A stretch of 64,000 nt of DNA from Rhizophlyctis rosea (GCA_027596075.1 JADGJC010000006.1:124001-188000), one strand, 5' to 3'. Shown: positions 34,917 to 48,720, counted from the stretch's first letter. Numbers and translations: made by a program. Notes: a model not told the origin generated them from the letters alone.

Positions 34917-36153
34917 TTATACTGTAAAAGGAAAAGCAAAAGTATGAGCAACAGCGCATAAGTCTATTGAACCAGTGTACGTACCAAGCTTTTTCGTGAT
35001 GAAGAAGTTCTTCAAGTGGCGAATTTGCCAAAGGCAGGTTACAACTGAAAGGGAGAACCATCAATTCACCCTGAGTTATAGTCCGTTTGAACAACCATGA
35101 TTTTCAACGATCTTACTCAGAGTGGCGACCTGTGCCAACGTCCACCAAACTACACGTGAATTGGTGCGTTCACTAGTATCCCGAAATTCGGCTTCCCTCT
35201 CCTTTGAGTTGTATGTATCAGCGCCACTCTTCAAAGACCGAGCAAATAGTCGATTCTTACTCTCTGATATTGCTGTTCTCGTCGGATGGCATGAATTCGC
35301 TGGTTCAAATCACGGATTTGTTGTGCCGTTCCTGCTCATTCCTGGTCAAAACCGAGGCGGTCGCATCCTCCGTTCGTGCCATCACATACCACTCAAAACC
35401 TCCTTCCTCGTCTCTGTGGTATCATGTTCCGCATCACCGAACATCAAGTCCAAAAAGATTCGCTGTGGAAGATTTTGTCAAGTCCATGGGCCTGAAGACT
35501 GTGACAAAGGTCAAACAACATACTGTCCGGTCGTGAGCAAACCAACCATGACCAGATGTGGCGCTGTTCATGGTGACCAATAGTCAGCATCGTCAATTTC
35601 ATGCAGACTTGTGAAAAAAGACTCACAAACAGATGGCGTGGTCTCCGGCTTCCGAGGTTGTGAACGTGAATTTGCCCTTGGCGGCGACCTTCTTGTTGAC
35701 GACTTTATGGTTGTTTACCTGAAATTTCAATGTTATAGCAGCCGCTTTGTTGAGCTTTGAAGCCGGCGTACACACCTCGACGAAGACTTGCACTCCGTCC
35801 TTGGAATCTTCCCAACGCTGAGTTGCATCTGAGAATTGCTCCGCTTTGAAGTTGCCTACAAATATTACCAAGAATGAGAATCCCTCAGTGTACTCAGCAA
35901 GATAAGGAGGTTGCTAAGAATAAGCTGCTTGTACGCCTGTGACGCATTAAAGGGAGAGCGGCTATGCAGCTACCTCAAAGACGTCTCCGCAATGTCAAGC
36001 CGAACACTGACCTATGACAGTGGTTTCTAGTGGAAGTTCCTCCATAAAGCACTTCTGATCTGATCCTTCCAAATAGAAGTACAAAGCCTTCACAGGCTGC
36101 AAGAGCCCCAGCAGCAGCACAAAGAGCGATGTGAGCAGCACCGAACGTTGCAT
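34917..36153 (-). CDS. p24/EMP24-GP25L family cargo receptor
   Basis: p24 proteins are COPI/COPII cargo receptors cycling between ER and Golgi. The start at 36153 gives a signal peptide (MQRSVLLTSLFVLLLGLLQ) cleaved before LYFYLEGSDQKCFMEELP, the GOLD-domain start with the first conserved Cys. Then come the second Cys in EVCTP and a TTSEAGDHAICL strand. The lumenal coiled-coil reads QQIRDLNQRIHAIRREQQYQ, followed by REAEFRDTSERTNSRVVWW and a membrane helix. The cytosolic end is LWQIRHLKNFFITKKLV with a dilysine-type retrieval signal. The final exon contributes only TA TAA, the last two bases of the Val codon plus the stop. I recognise at least seven exons; the first is 36012-36153. Subfamily (delta, Erv25/TMED10-like) is likely from the FF and KKLV tail. 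Confidence 0.92.
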
Positions 36154-37339
36154 GTTGCTGGCAAGTCGGCGCGCGTGGTTGTTGATTGAAAGATGTTAGT
36201 GATCTGGGTAATTTTGACCGGCGAACCTTCGAGTTGGAAGCTTGCTGGGTAGCCTGAAACGTTGGATTGACGTGGCGCGGGAAGGTGACACGGTGTGGGG
36301 TGTCATGTGACTCCTTGATTGTCAGTAAATAAAGCCGTGGTTCCCATCACAAGTTGAGTACTCAAGAGTACTCCCCGGTATGTCAGTCCCATCCCATTCA
36401 CATGCAAACAACCTTTCCAGCTGAACAAACTATCACTGAAAATCAGAATCGCAAAATCATCCATCTTTGGCAACCAAACATTCTCGCAATAGCGTTTTGG
36501 GAGGCCGTTTCAGAACTGCAGATCCGCCCATTCAATTTAGTATCTGCGGCATTCGCTGACATGACATCAAGACTATCTATACTCCTTGCGACTGTGAGCC
36601 ATATCTATCTCAATCCTTTGAGACAGCAGGAATGGGAGGATGTGGGGAGCTGCTCATCCGAATTCACATCGATGCGGAACCCGGTGACATGTCAGTTCAA
36701 GCATTAGCTCCGCCTATACAAACCACTAATGCCTGCGGGACCGTGAGGGGTTTCTTTTGATCGTTAGAGAATTGTTTTTACGTATTTCTCAGGACGTTCG
36801 TCGCCCACACGAGCCAGACAACATACTCAGCTGGCCATAGTCGTCCCCTCAAGCCCCTCACCATTGATCCAATCACTGATAAATCGAGAAGCATCACATC
36901 ATTAGAAAAATTGGTGTGACACAGGTGGCAACATTGTTGGAACTCGCTCAATCCAGACCACCGGTTTTCCAAAACTGTACGACGACGTGCAACACTTGAC
37001 AAAACACCCGGCTCCCTCCGCCCCTTATCTGCTCTCTCCAAGGCCTCCTCTCATTGTAACAAATAGACCCAAACATTCCAAATCAGCGGATTGAGGAAAA
37101 ACAAGGTTATCTTCTTCCGTTTCTGGAGAACGATAATGGAATTGCTCGCGTAAGCAATGGCGATAAGGGACAGTATAAAAAGCAGGGTCTTGGACTGCCC
37201 ACACTCAAAAAGCTTGATAACCGTATCTTGTCTCCCAGTCCTTCCTCATCCTTTCGGTACCATAGCAAACCCAATAACCTAACCACTTTTTGGTACTTTT
37301 GTCTCCCGTAGTTAGTACAAGGTTCATTGTTCAGTGACA
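36154..37339. other. Divergent intergenic region, nothing recognised
   Basis: This is 1186 bp between the p24 gene (-) and the Rh transporter (+). Some short frames are open on both strands, the longest around 36354-36707, but none begins with a convincing ATG or shows a domain. It most likely holds two promoters and 5' UTRs. Confidence 0.45.
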
Positions 37340-39273
37340 ATGGGGGCTTACGAACGACCAGGACCGCCAATCCTGCTCCGCCTGGGCAAGCTCCAGTTCG
37401 AACTCTTCGATTTGCTCTTCTTGGTATGGCAGGGGGTAATGCTCGCTCTCTATGCCACCAAAGTCCGATATGCTGAAGAGATTACGTCTATGGGGGATGA
37501 GCGGGGAGTACTGAATGAGTACGGCGCGTACTCAGGAAGTGAGTAGGTCTTTTTATATTTTTTCCAGCGTGAAGTCGGGAATGGGAGACATTTGGGGATG
37601 GACGGGCTTAGTGAGATTGAAGTTTGTCGGGATCCAGGGATGGGGATTATTACCCAAGTTTGAAGAGGGGGATGCCGTGGTTCTGGGTGCAAGGACTTGA
37701 CTTCGCTGCCATCTGGTTGCCATCTCAAGTCTGGTAACTTTTAAGCTTTTTGCGTGTGTCGGATGGCAAACGCCAGCCAAACGCCACGTGCAGTGATTTG
37801 GCTGCGATATATTTGTTTACATCACAAACTAAGTGGTTGACGGGGTCTCTACATCATTTTCTTCGCTCCATTTGCTATCGACACAATACTGACAAATTTC
37901 TACACCGTTTTTTCTTTGAATTTCATCATGTTTTCAATCCGAAGTTGCCGCTATGATGTTCGTAGGGTTCGGGTACCTCATGACCTTCCTTCGGCGGAAC
38001 GGGTTCGCGGCCGTCGGCATGACCTTCATGGTGACGGCGGTCGTGATGGAATGGGGCATCCTTGTGCAGACTTTCTTTGAGCACATGTTGGAGGCTGCAC
38101 ACGGACCGGTCGAGTCGCACCTCACCATCAACTTGCGCTCCCTGATTTTGGGAATGTTCATGGTAGCGCCAGTCCTCATCTCGTTCGGTGCCATTATCGG
38201 CAAGGTGTCCTCGTATGAATTGATGTTCATCGCGTTCTTTGAGGTGATTTTTGTCGGCATCAACAACTACATTGCGTGAGTATTCCAAAGAGTCTTTGAG
38301 CGGGTCAGTGAATGATGTACTAACTGATGATATCTTCATCAGCAACGGTCGTGGTACTCTGCTGGAAGCTCTTGACATGGGAGGATCAGTTTTCATCCAC
38401 TTATTCGGCGCATACTTCGGTCTTGCCGTTTCATGGGTCCTATGCCACAACCGCGAAAAGGCCAAGGAATACGCAAGGCACTCCAAGAACGGATCCAACT
38501 ACAACTCCGACTTGTTCTCCCTCCTCGGTACCGTCACCCTCTTCATCTACTGGCCATCTTTCAACGCCGCCTTCGCCAAGTTCAATGTCGACACCGGCTT
38601 CTCCCAAGCACGCGTCATCATCAACACCTCCCTCGCTCAATGTGCCGGCGCCTTCACCACCTTCCTCTTCTCCAAGATCCTCCGTCGCGCCAAGCACGGC
38701 TCCAAGCGCGGTTTCTATGACCTTGTTGACATCCAAAACGCCACTCTTGCCGGCGCGGTTGCGATCGGTTGTGCCTCTGACTTGGTGGTCGGTCCCGGCG
38801 GTGCAATGGCTGCGGGTATTGCTGGTTCCTTCATCTCCACACTTGGTTTCGTCTTCCTTCAACCCATCCTGGTCCACACCATCGGTCTCCACGATACCTG
38901 CGGTATTCACAACCTTCATGGTATGCCCGCTTTGCTCGGAGGTCTGATTGGTGTTATGGCTACCGCCGCCAGTCGCGATGATGTGTACGGCTCTCCCGGT
39001 GCAAGCTTCTACCCCCACGGATCCAACCAACCTGTTTTCCAACTTGCCTCCGTTGTCATTACCCTTGGCCTCTCTCTCGTCTCTGGTGCCTTCGTCGGAT
39101 TGCTCGTCCTGGCTGTCCGCAAACACCTTAACCCCATCCCCGACGAGCTGTTGTTCGAAGACGTTGCTGAATTTGAGACGCCAGAGGAGGAGGAAGACTC
39201 ACAAAACTCAGGCAAGGACAAGCATGCAGAGACGCTCATGGTCGAAGATGGAAGGAAGGATGTTGTTGTGTAA
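37340..39273 (+). CDS. Rh-type ammonium/CO2 transporter
   Basis: Three exons (37340-37538, 37945-38275, 38343-39273) give 486 aa with 11-12 membrane helices. The protein belongs to the Rh branch of the Amt/Mep/Rh superfamily, not to fungal Mep. Evidence is MMFVGFGYLMTFLRRNGF, the MEWGILVQTFF helix, LTINLRSLI, and above all LHDTCGIHNLHGMPALLGGL, the Rh signature holding one twin histidine. NATLAGAVAIG, followed by GGAMAAGIAGSF, adds the typical core. Rh proteins conduct NH3 and possibly CO2. The first intron is 406 bp; without it EYGAYSG joins directly to IAAMMFVGFG and aligns ungapped with the family. The C-terminal tail is acidic and cytosolic. Confidence 0.92.
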
Positions 39274-39486
39274 ATAGTTAGATGTCTCTTCCCTGGATAC
39301 ACCCCTTGTATTTATTTTCGGTAAATTTATGTGATTACAAAAGATGAAATGGAGACCGCTGTGCGTTCTCAGTCTGCCAGAATTTTGCATGCAACTTGGC
39401 CTGTTTTGCCCAGTAGTTTGAAGCAGAACAACATCAAATTATATTTCTACTTCTACTATTGCATGATGCCCTGTTGTCATCTACAC

Positions 39487-42009
39487 CTAATTCAACCCCA
39501 GATCTTTGGCCACCATCCCGGCGCAAATAGGATGGTAGAATGCGCGGTGTTCCAAAAACGTCTTTTTTGCCAACTCGCTTCCGTTCTTACATTTGTTCAA
39601 TTGCCTGACGGGGAAAGAAGGATTACCCATCAACTTTGAATGAAAGATGACTGCGTCACATCAGATATTCTCACCGAAACAGTGGCCTCACAAACTTCAT
39701 CCTCCCAACAGACGTGACAAACTCCACCACTTGCGGGAAGATGTTTTCATATTCTGCATTTAAGCATAGCCACTGCCATCGGAACCGGATCTCTGCGTTT
39801 TTGATTTTCGAGAGCTCATAGCTGGCATCAAGCGTTTCAAGGACCCGGTGCGGGAAGGGCTTCTTCAGGAGCAACTTCTCAAGGAATACGATCTTCTGTT
39901 TTGTGATGAACTTTTCAAAATCGGCACGTGGCCATGGAGTTGGGTGTGCATCCCTAGCAGCGTCCCACCTATGTATGACAGTTTGCCTTCAGTAGCAATC
40001 ACCAGCAATATGGAACATGAGCACCCACTTGTTGGCAAGGTCCTCACAAGCTCTCGCCAGCGTTTGATCGAATTGGTTATCCACAATCGGCTAGGAAAGA
40101 GCAGATCAGATTGCGCTCCCTCTCGCTCTTGCAGCTGTCAGAACTTACCATTCCAGGTTTATGAAACCAAGCATCCCAGTCGACCGCCTCTAGTTTTTGG
40201 AGCTTGGCCGGATCATGATTCTTGAAATATTCATATAGGAAGTCTTTGAAATCGCTGGTCGTAATTGATTTGTGCGAAAACTTCTCAACATGTGCTTTTA
40301 CATATGGCTCTGATGAATAAAGCATCATTAGCAATAGCGAGAGTGCATAGCAATGTGCGACGCCTACCAAAAACAGCAGGACCGCCGAGAAGCTTCTCGA
40401 GATAGAACAATAAATTGAAGCCCTTTTCTAAAAGAGAGAGAAGGGAAGATCAGCGGGCAGGAAGTGGCACCCTTTCGCAGATTTGTTACCATATGGAACA
40501 GAAGAAAATCTGGATGCTGCCATCAGTAAAGGACTCTAGATGCTTAGTGTGAATGTACAACTCACGCGTCATCAGGATCTTGGTCTTTCAATTTAGGCAC
40601 GAGAGCGGAATATTCCTCGTGACCAACTTCTTTGAAGTGATCAACGGACTCCTTCAAGGCTTTGAACCCAATAATAGCATCAAACTCCAATGCCTCCTGG
40701 CCATGCAAGCGCCCTATCGAATAGATCAATACAGCAATTCCCAAGATATCATTCCGTATGCGTTATCTTTGAACCAACCTTCAATCTTGCGTTCAATGAA
40801 GACCGTGAAACCTTCATTTAGCCAAAAATGCTCCTACAAGGAATCTTACGGTCAAATAGTCATCCAAGCATCAAAGTTCATGGATCATACCCAATTTTGA
40901 GTCGTCACCAGGTTCCCCATCCATGAATGGCTGATTTCGTGAGCAACAACGTCAACCAACGACCTGTCGCCGGCGAGAAGAGTCGGGGTCACAAAGGTCA
41001 AACAGGGATTCTCCATTCCGCCATACGGGAAGGAGGCAGGAAGTCTGGTAATCGAAATGAGCATGAAGCCAAACAGTAAATTGCAACGAACTTACAGAAG
41101 AAGGTCATAAATGCCCCATACATATGGCGTAAGAAGTTTCTCGCCAGTTGTAATGAAAGTTTCAGTTTCACTGAATTCCCATGCGGCGGAGTCGACAACT
41201 TCTGGTTCTGACCATACGGTCGTCCTATGACCAACTTGTCGACCGTCAATGTTGCCAACGGCAAGTGCAATCAGATATGACTATATGGCAATGTAGTTAA
41301 GAATGCCGAAGTCCATTCCGAACCAAGATCTTTGGATGCGACTTACAGGTATTGCGATTGGCTGGTCGAACTTGAACGTTTTCACCGCATCATGAACTTC
41401 CTCGCCCTTGCGCACGGCGCTCATCAGCGCGCGCAAGTGAGAAGGCACGGAAAGTTCCGCCGAGTACGTGATTTTCACACTTGGCGTGTCCTGGCAGGGA
41501 ACCAAGCTACGTGCATGGATCGCTTGGCATTGAGAAAACAAATAAGGATATTTCTGGCCAACTGTTTGACTCGGCGTTAGCCATTGAAGGGCGGTGCATT
41601 TATCAGTTGTTGAGTAGTTAATCCGAATGGTGATAGACTGCTGCGCCGAGGTAGGACGTGGCAAACGTAGCTGGAGCGCACTACCATATTTGTCGTGGCG
41701 ATCACTCACAGAGAACTGCCATAAGAAATTTAGCGCTCAGTCAGAAGCTGTGGGGAGCGGCGCCGCAATTACCTCAATGTTTTCTCCAGTTTTACCATTC
41801 TCATCCACAATCACTGCACTCCGTATATCCAAGTAGCTTGTGTCGAGGACCAACGAGGTTGCTCCGTCTCGCTGGACGGTAGCAGTTACGTCGACATGGC
41901 CGGCTAAGACCCGCTTATCAAAGTCCGTTGATAGGACAAGATTGAGGTGTTTGACAACCAGGTCTCGTGTGTTGGCAAAGGAGTTGTGATCTGCCCGGAA
42001 TTTAGCCAT
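39487..42009 (-). CDS. LTA4H: Leukotriene A4 hydrolase-like M1 aminopeptidase
   Basis: This is a zinc aminopeptidase/epoxide hydrolase of family M1, LTA4H branch (yeast Lap2). More than ten exons run from the ATG at 42009 to TAG at 39487. Blocks in order are [31 protein letters not shown], then [20 protein letters not shown] and [19 protein letters not shown]. The zinc site is [16 protein letters not shown] followed by [13 protein letters not shown] (HExxH-18-E). Then come [46 protein letters not shown] and a last exon ending [12 protein letters not shown]. The LTA4H C-terminal helical domain is complete, which distinguishes it from other M1 enzymes. The start lies directly before [12 protein letters not shown] give the span only. 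Confidence 0.94.
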
Positions 42010-42431
42010 CAACGTGGGTTGACACAAATGCTAATTCCACTGTATACCTGTGGGGCATGTGGGAGGGAAATTGGACATATTGCGTTTGCTTAGGGTGGAC
42101 AACCTTTGAACTGTATGAGACTGCAAAGTTCTTGGAGGGAAGGCAGCGCGAGGCGTAGGAATGTGCCGAAGGATACTTAGGCCAACAAAGAAAACGGAAA
42201 ACTTGTTCGACAAATGTTTGTATGGTGCTGACCACGCAGATCTGGAGATGGAAAGCATTCCTAAAAATAATAAGGACAACCGCGCAGCAGTCGACCCTGG
42301 CTTTTGCACACGCGTCTGGGCCTTGGGTCTGAGCCCCAGGAACGCCGAGGGCCACCTCCACCGACATGGGCAAACAAGTTCTCCCCACCATCTTTTTGCG
42401 ATGTGGTTGACGGTTATAAAATCAAGCACAA
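42010..42431. promoter_or_regulatory. Shared upstream region of LTA4H and VAC1 genes
   Basis: This is 422 bp between divergent starts, with no domain-bearing frame. Promoter role inferred from layout. Confidence 0.4.
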
Positions 42432-44946
42432 ATGCCAGATTACGAGAGCTTTCCATCTCCGTCTTCCTCTCACCGACCTTTGACTCCACAGGAAGGAGAC
42501 TTGCGATTCACGGGGAACATGCTCAGAGGTGTTGCGCCAGGTGTCAAACCAGGCCTCCCTTCCACAGTGTCTTTCGACAATTTGGTTCAACAAGTTAGCA
42601 CAAATGGCGCGGTGGATGCCTTGGCGTGTCCTATCTGTGGTTCGTTTGCTCCAGAAGCCAACGGTACAACAAACTGTTACTGGTCGAACTAAACTCTCCT
42701 CGCTCTAGGGGACGAGATGGTGAACCTGGCGCAACTGAACCGACATCTGGACGATGCTCATATGGAAGACGATACTGCTGACGCGGTGATATCATGGTTT
42801 CGAAAAACGCATCGCACTTTGGCCGCACCACTGAACCGTGCGGCTCAAAAAACTACTGCCACGCTGTCTGCTTTTACATTGGATAAAATCGCCCAACCCA
42901 TAACCGAGACCATATCAGGCACTCCGCAATTTGAGCTCAACCGTGATGGTGACGTGTCGACACCGACGGGGACACTTAGTCCCGCCTCTGCGGGCATATC
43001 CAGCCCAGTCCTCGCCGAAGGAGAGCATCTCATCACTCGCAAACATTGGCAACGCGAAGGCGCAAATGATAAATGCTCGTATGATGCTTGTGGCAAGCTG
43101 CTGGGTTTGCGGACGGGGAAGGTTAATTGCAGAAAGTACGCCTTTGCGTTCTTTGGATAGGTGAACACGCCATGGGTCCAACTTCGCACAGAAGACGCGG
43201 ATGGGACCCAGCACTTACAACATCTGATCAATCCAGATGCGGCCGCCTCTATTGTGATGCACACACCAGCTATCAAATGCGTCTGTCAATTGACGCGCGC
43301 CACGATCCAGCGAATGGCTTTTGGGCGAGAGTATGTCAAAATTGCTATTCAGCACGAGATGGCGTCAACAATCATCAAGGTAGGACGGTAATGAACCTCA
43401 ATCATGTATGAAGCGTGGGCCCTGATTGGTTGCAGGTGTATCTCGAAATAGGACGCAGACGTTTTTGACACTTAGAAAAGCTCAGATTGCAAAAGTGCAT
43501 TTGGAAAGCAACAAGTTGGAGAAGCGACTGGAGAAGGTCAGTTGACGCAGCATTATTCGCTAGACAGTTCCTGACAATTAACAACGGACGGCAGCTTACT
43601 CGACAGTACGAAGAGCAATTGCAAAATCCCATCAACAAACGGCAATCAATGAGTAGTTTCACCAATGTCAATCGAAAAGGTATGACATCTGATTCAATCG
43701 GTCTCCACAGCACTGATTCTCACTCCATCCATCAGCGCTGGAGCAGAGTATCGTGACCTGGCAAGCTGATGATGCTGTTAGCCATTGTCCTCTTTGTGGG
43801 TAAGTACACTCCGCCCAAACAATGAATGGCAGTGGCCATCAAGATGTGACCGCTCTCTCGAAGACGTGCGTTTGGAACGTTAACCTTGCGACGACACCAT
43901 TGCCGACTATGTGGACGAGTTGTATGCGGGACGGACAGTTGTTCTTCCAACATACCTTTGCTACGACGTAAGCGTCATTTATGCAAGTTCTGGTGGATGC
44001 GGGCTATGACATCATCTCCTGTGTAGCTAATAGTTCAGAATCCATTGGAGAAATCCGAGGTTGTTCGGATTGTAAACGGGTAGTGTCAAGGTCTGTATGG
44101 TTCAGGGGTAAAGGCTTACACAGTTATGCAAATATTGAATTTTCCATGGCATCAGGCGGCGAGATCAAAGTCAGGACCTCGTTTTACCGCCAGCTATCAA
44201 ACTTTATCAAGTGGGTTCCTCAAGCAGGGCTGCACATACACTGCAATGCTGATTTTCGTTTTCTAGTCTATAGCCAAGTATCGATCCCTAGTGGAGGAGA
44301 CCTTACCGAAATACAACAATTTATTGATCAATTTGACGTAAGAGCTTCTTCCTTTTATAAGCGTACTTTATGAAGACCTCACTGTTCACATTTGATGCGC
44401 AGCGATCGGGAATCAATAACATTAGAAGACGGTGATTATCAAATGGCGGCACGCTACCGCAAAATACTTATGGATCAATTTTCCGAAATGGATAAGCTCG
44501 GGTAGGCACCGGAATGACAATCACGCTCAAATACAGGGCTGATCCTCATCGTTTTCAGGAAACATATCAAAGCATTACCAACGGAGTCGCCAACTCTCCG
44601 CCGTATCCAAGCCAACATCGCTGCCGCCACCCTCCACTTCCTACAAACCCATATGTTCACACTTCAATTGATGCCAAAGATAACGCGACCTTCAGATGTC
44701 ACCGCAGTCACCAACGATGTCAAGACAATGTCCCTCGCAGATATGACCAGACTATCGGACGCCAAACAGGAACTGGATATACTCCAGCAGCAAGCGGAAC
44801 AAGTACGAGGGTTTTTGGAAGATGCTGTAAGGAGGCGACGGTTTGAGGAGGTAGCAACTTTGAGAGATAGTTTGAGAGAAGTAGAGGAGGAGTGCGAAGC
44901 ACGGAGACGTGTTATTAGGGAGTTAGAAATAGCTAGTAGTAGTTGA
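42432..44946 (+). CDS. VAC1: Rabenosyn-5/Vac1 (Pep7) FYVE-domain tether
   Basis: Vac1/rabenosyn links Rab5, PI3P and the SM protein Vps45 in endosome fusion. I resolve 12 exons giving 610 aa: 42432-42663, 42709-43135, 43237-43379, 43436-43536, 43595-43679, 43736-43799, 43864-43967, 44027-44090, 44156-44210, 44267-44337, 44403-44501, 44559-44946. A C2H2-like finger (ACPICGSFAPEAN, then LNRHLDDAH) starts the protein. A first zinc module holds CSYDACGKLLGLRTGKVNCR and KCGRLYCDAHTSYQMRL. A second, the FYVE, has CPLCGRAFGTLTLRRHHCRL, CGRVVC and GCSDCKRVV. Helical AKYRSLVEETLPKYNNLL and the C-terminal coiled coil ending RRRVIRELEIASSS form the Rab/Vps45-binding part. The shortest exon is 55 nt. Confidence 0.94.
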
Positions 44947-45017
44947 TTAGCATAATAGGATCTTCCCCTTAGGAAAGTTCAGACTGTCGTCCAATAAGTC
45001 TGGGGGTTTATTGGTGT

Positions 45018-45608
45018 CTACTTTTCTATTAGTAGTTTGGTCCAGTTCCTTTCCAAATTTCGAGCAGCGCTTTCCACTAGTATCGGAGTGTAGACTCTCG
45101 ATCCCAAGTCCTGCATCGGGTCACCAGAGTAGTCCACAAAACCCAGTAAAACATCCCGATCCCCCTCTGGGATAGCCAAATACATTCTAAAATCGAAGCC
45201 AGGGTAGACATAATGTAGGATAGCTTCTCGTGGGGAGGGTGTGGACTCAACGGTTAAGTTGCCGATTTTCTCTCCCACTTGGAGGGTTAGATCTTGTGGG
45301 GAGGCATCTGATAAGTAGAGTTCCAGTTTATATGGGGTTGAGGAGAAAAGAGCACGAGAGAAGGCGACGAGGCCCGGGTGTAGCTTGGATTTCGGAGAGT
45401 TCGGTGTTGTGGGTTCGACAGGAAGGGGTCTATCAAGGTGACGTAGGTAGAGTCCCTCGGTTGAGCGTGTGGGGATTGTGAGGGAGGAGAATGTGGGGGG
45501 GTACGAGGCGGGGTCCATTGGACGTATGCGACGATAGTGGAGTCCAACAACACCAATGCCCACTGCTGTGGTGACAGCCAGTAGGGTCGACGCCCTGCGA
45601 AGAGACAT
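45018..45608 (-). CDS. Unrecognised 196-aa protein with N-terminal membrane anchor
   Basis: A single exon of 196 codons converges on VAC1 with only 71 bp between stops. An N-terminal hydrophobic helix (TLLAVTTAVGIGVVGLHY) after two Arg residues suggests a signal anchor or mitochondrial inner-membrane segment. The rest is a soluble domain with alternating strands: GLYLRHLDRPLPV, KLELYLSDASPQDLTLQVGE, REAILHYVYPGFDFRMYLAI, DVLLGFVDYSGDPMQDLG. The regular strand pattern and lack of low complexity support a real folded protein. I recognise no family. Confidence 0.65.
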   Translation of the reverse strand: MSLRRASTLLAVTTAVGIGVVGLHYRRIRPMDPASYPPTFSSLTIPTRSTEGLYLRHLDRPLPVEPTTPNSPKSKLHPGLVAFSRALFSSTPYKLELYLSDASPQDLTLQVGEKIGNLTVESTPSPREAILHYVYPGFDFRMYLAIPEGDRDVLLGFVDYSGDPMQDLGSRVYTPILVESAARNLERNWTKLLIEK

Positions 45609-46479
45609 TGCCGACGAAACGAGTGTTTTCTGATAGCAGGGACGATGGCGGTGACAAGAAACCGCAAGAGAAAGAGAGCCAAACCAGGCACCTGTAGCAT
45701 GTGGCTTAGCATTTTATGCCTCAGGGTCCATCTTTCCACGCGTGTCAGGGTCCTCGCTCTTCAACCAGAACCTTCCCATTTCCAATTTCCGTCAGTAAAA
45801 TTTCCAAATGATTCCTACCATTACCTATTTTGAAGGATTCAACCTTATTTCTAATAGAGCTGCATTCTAAGATACACCGTCACTTCTCATGACGAGGTAA
45901 TGCTCTAGCTTCTTGGTGCCAGATGAGCAATTGGTGCGCAGACACACCAGCACAACCTATGACAATCATCGTGTACAAGTTTACTATATGCTGCATTATC
46001 TACGTTGTATGATACGCCTATATCGTTGCCTCGCGTCTCGTCATGTCGCATTGGTGGCATGGGTGGCGTTTGTGGTTGTGGTGGTATTGGTGGTGACTGA
46101 GCGTGCTGGTGGGCCTATGGTGCACTTGAAGCTGCACGTTCTAATTGAACTGACTGGTTGCTTTTTTGATTGCTCTCTTTCATGGCTAGCACCACCGCCT
46201 TTCATTTTGACGAGAATCATCTCTTTTGATAAACAGGGTAAACATCTCGGTGCACGTGCGGTTCTCATCCTTTCAAGTGATGCTCTTTATAACTCGCCAA
46301 CTCGCCATGCATGATCCATGTAGCTTGGAGGGAAGGAATATGCATGCAGGCCATCGATTCAAAATGATGCGCCATTACAGAAGCGAGCCAACACAAATGC
46401 GTCGCAGGATGAGACCACGGTTTATTGAATGCGACCGTCTTTGTAGAGAAAATCGTGCATGGTGAATAGGTGCCCCACA
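45609..46479. other. Intergenic region, nothing recognised
   Basis: This is 871 bp between the start of the 196-aa gene and the 3' end of NKAP, both minus strand. A + strand frame at 45913-46314 has a Val-rich stretch that comes from a GTG/GTT low-complexity run, not from a plausible protein. Confidence 0.45.
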
Positions 46480-48019
<1,540 letters not shown>

Positions 48020-48271
48020 TGTTAGTGATTTTCGACTGGAGCTATTCTGTTTGGATGTAGGAGTAGAGCAGCAAGTAAAGGGAGCTTTGCGCAGCACCAG
48101 CATCAGGTCGGAATTGAATGGATAGTTCGCATCATGATGACTCACTTTGTTGAGTCAGCAGGGGCTCTCTCCACGACCTTCCGACCCACAATTTCCCCGC
48201 ACCACTTCCATTCCCTCCATTCCCTCCTGATTCCCTCCTTCACTTTCAGATACCCGCCTGGTCCTGTAAAC
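48020..48271. promoter_or_regulatory. Short shared upstream region of NKAP and a small gene
   Basis: Only 252 bp separate the divergent starts. Promoter role is inferred from layout. The minus-strand frame is open through part of it, so an extended NKAP N-terminus would use some of this DNA. Confidence 0.35.
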
Positions 48272-48720
48272 ATGATTCCAAACGCTTGGCGAAGTGTAGT
48301 ACATAACTATTTGGTGGAAACGCTCACCAACAGTTCGCTGTTTCAGCGTTTTGCCATTACCACCTCTCAGAAGCTTAACGAACTCGGAACAAAGGGCAAG
48401 TTTGGGAACGAACCTCGACAATATCCAAGAACACGTGTTAACCTTTTCCATGCAGGTGCTCAGCGAGCCAAAGAATTACAGAATCCGCAAACGGTATCAG
48501 AAACACAAGAGAAACTGACTTCGGTGAGTTATTGAAGGAAGTGCGACCACTCCCCGTGTTTACTAACATGCTAACACTTCCCGTGTTCTCAGTTTTTTGA
48601 GGACTTTTCGAGGGTAGGTTTAGGGCATTTCATAACGTCGCAACGTGCCAATACTAATTGACTATTTGCTTATAGGAGCTCAAGGAAGGCGTGGACAAAG
48701 CCACATGGAGGAAACGATAG
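48272..48720 (+). CDS. Small 105-aa three-exon protein, unrecognised
   Basis: Exons 48272-48523, 48593-48613 and 48676-48720 join in phase to 105 aa; the middle exon is only 21 nt (FFEDFSR). The product begins MIPNAWRSVVHNYLVETL, then FQRFAITTSQKLNELG, then YPRTRVNLFHAGAQRAKELQ. It ends with an amphipathic ELKEGVDKATWRKR. It is helical and basic with no membrane segment or presequence that I am sure of. Donors GTGAGT and GTAGGT and the TTCTCAG and TTATAG acceptors are good consensus, which supports the model. I suspect a small mitochondrial factor from its composition, but I do not recognise it. Confidence 0.6.

Noticed and set aside
35295..35320. A GGTTCAAATC string resembling a tRNA T-loop box
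   Set aside because: It lies inside an exon of the p24 gene and no A-box or cloverleaf could be drawn around it.
36354..36707. A 117-codon + strand frame upstream of the Rh gene
   Set aside because: It begins at a TTG rather than ATG and shows no domain or splice context.
38440..39126. A 228-codon minus-strand frame opposite the Rh transporter
   Set aside because: It is antisense to a well-supported exon with biased codon use; its Gly/Glu/Thr-rich text is an artefact.
45913..46314. A + strand frame with an apparent membrane helix
   Set aside because: The hydrophobic run comes from a GTG/GTT low-complexity stretch; there is no support from domains or splice structure.
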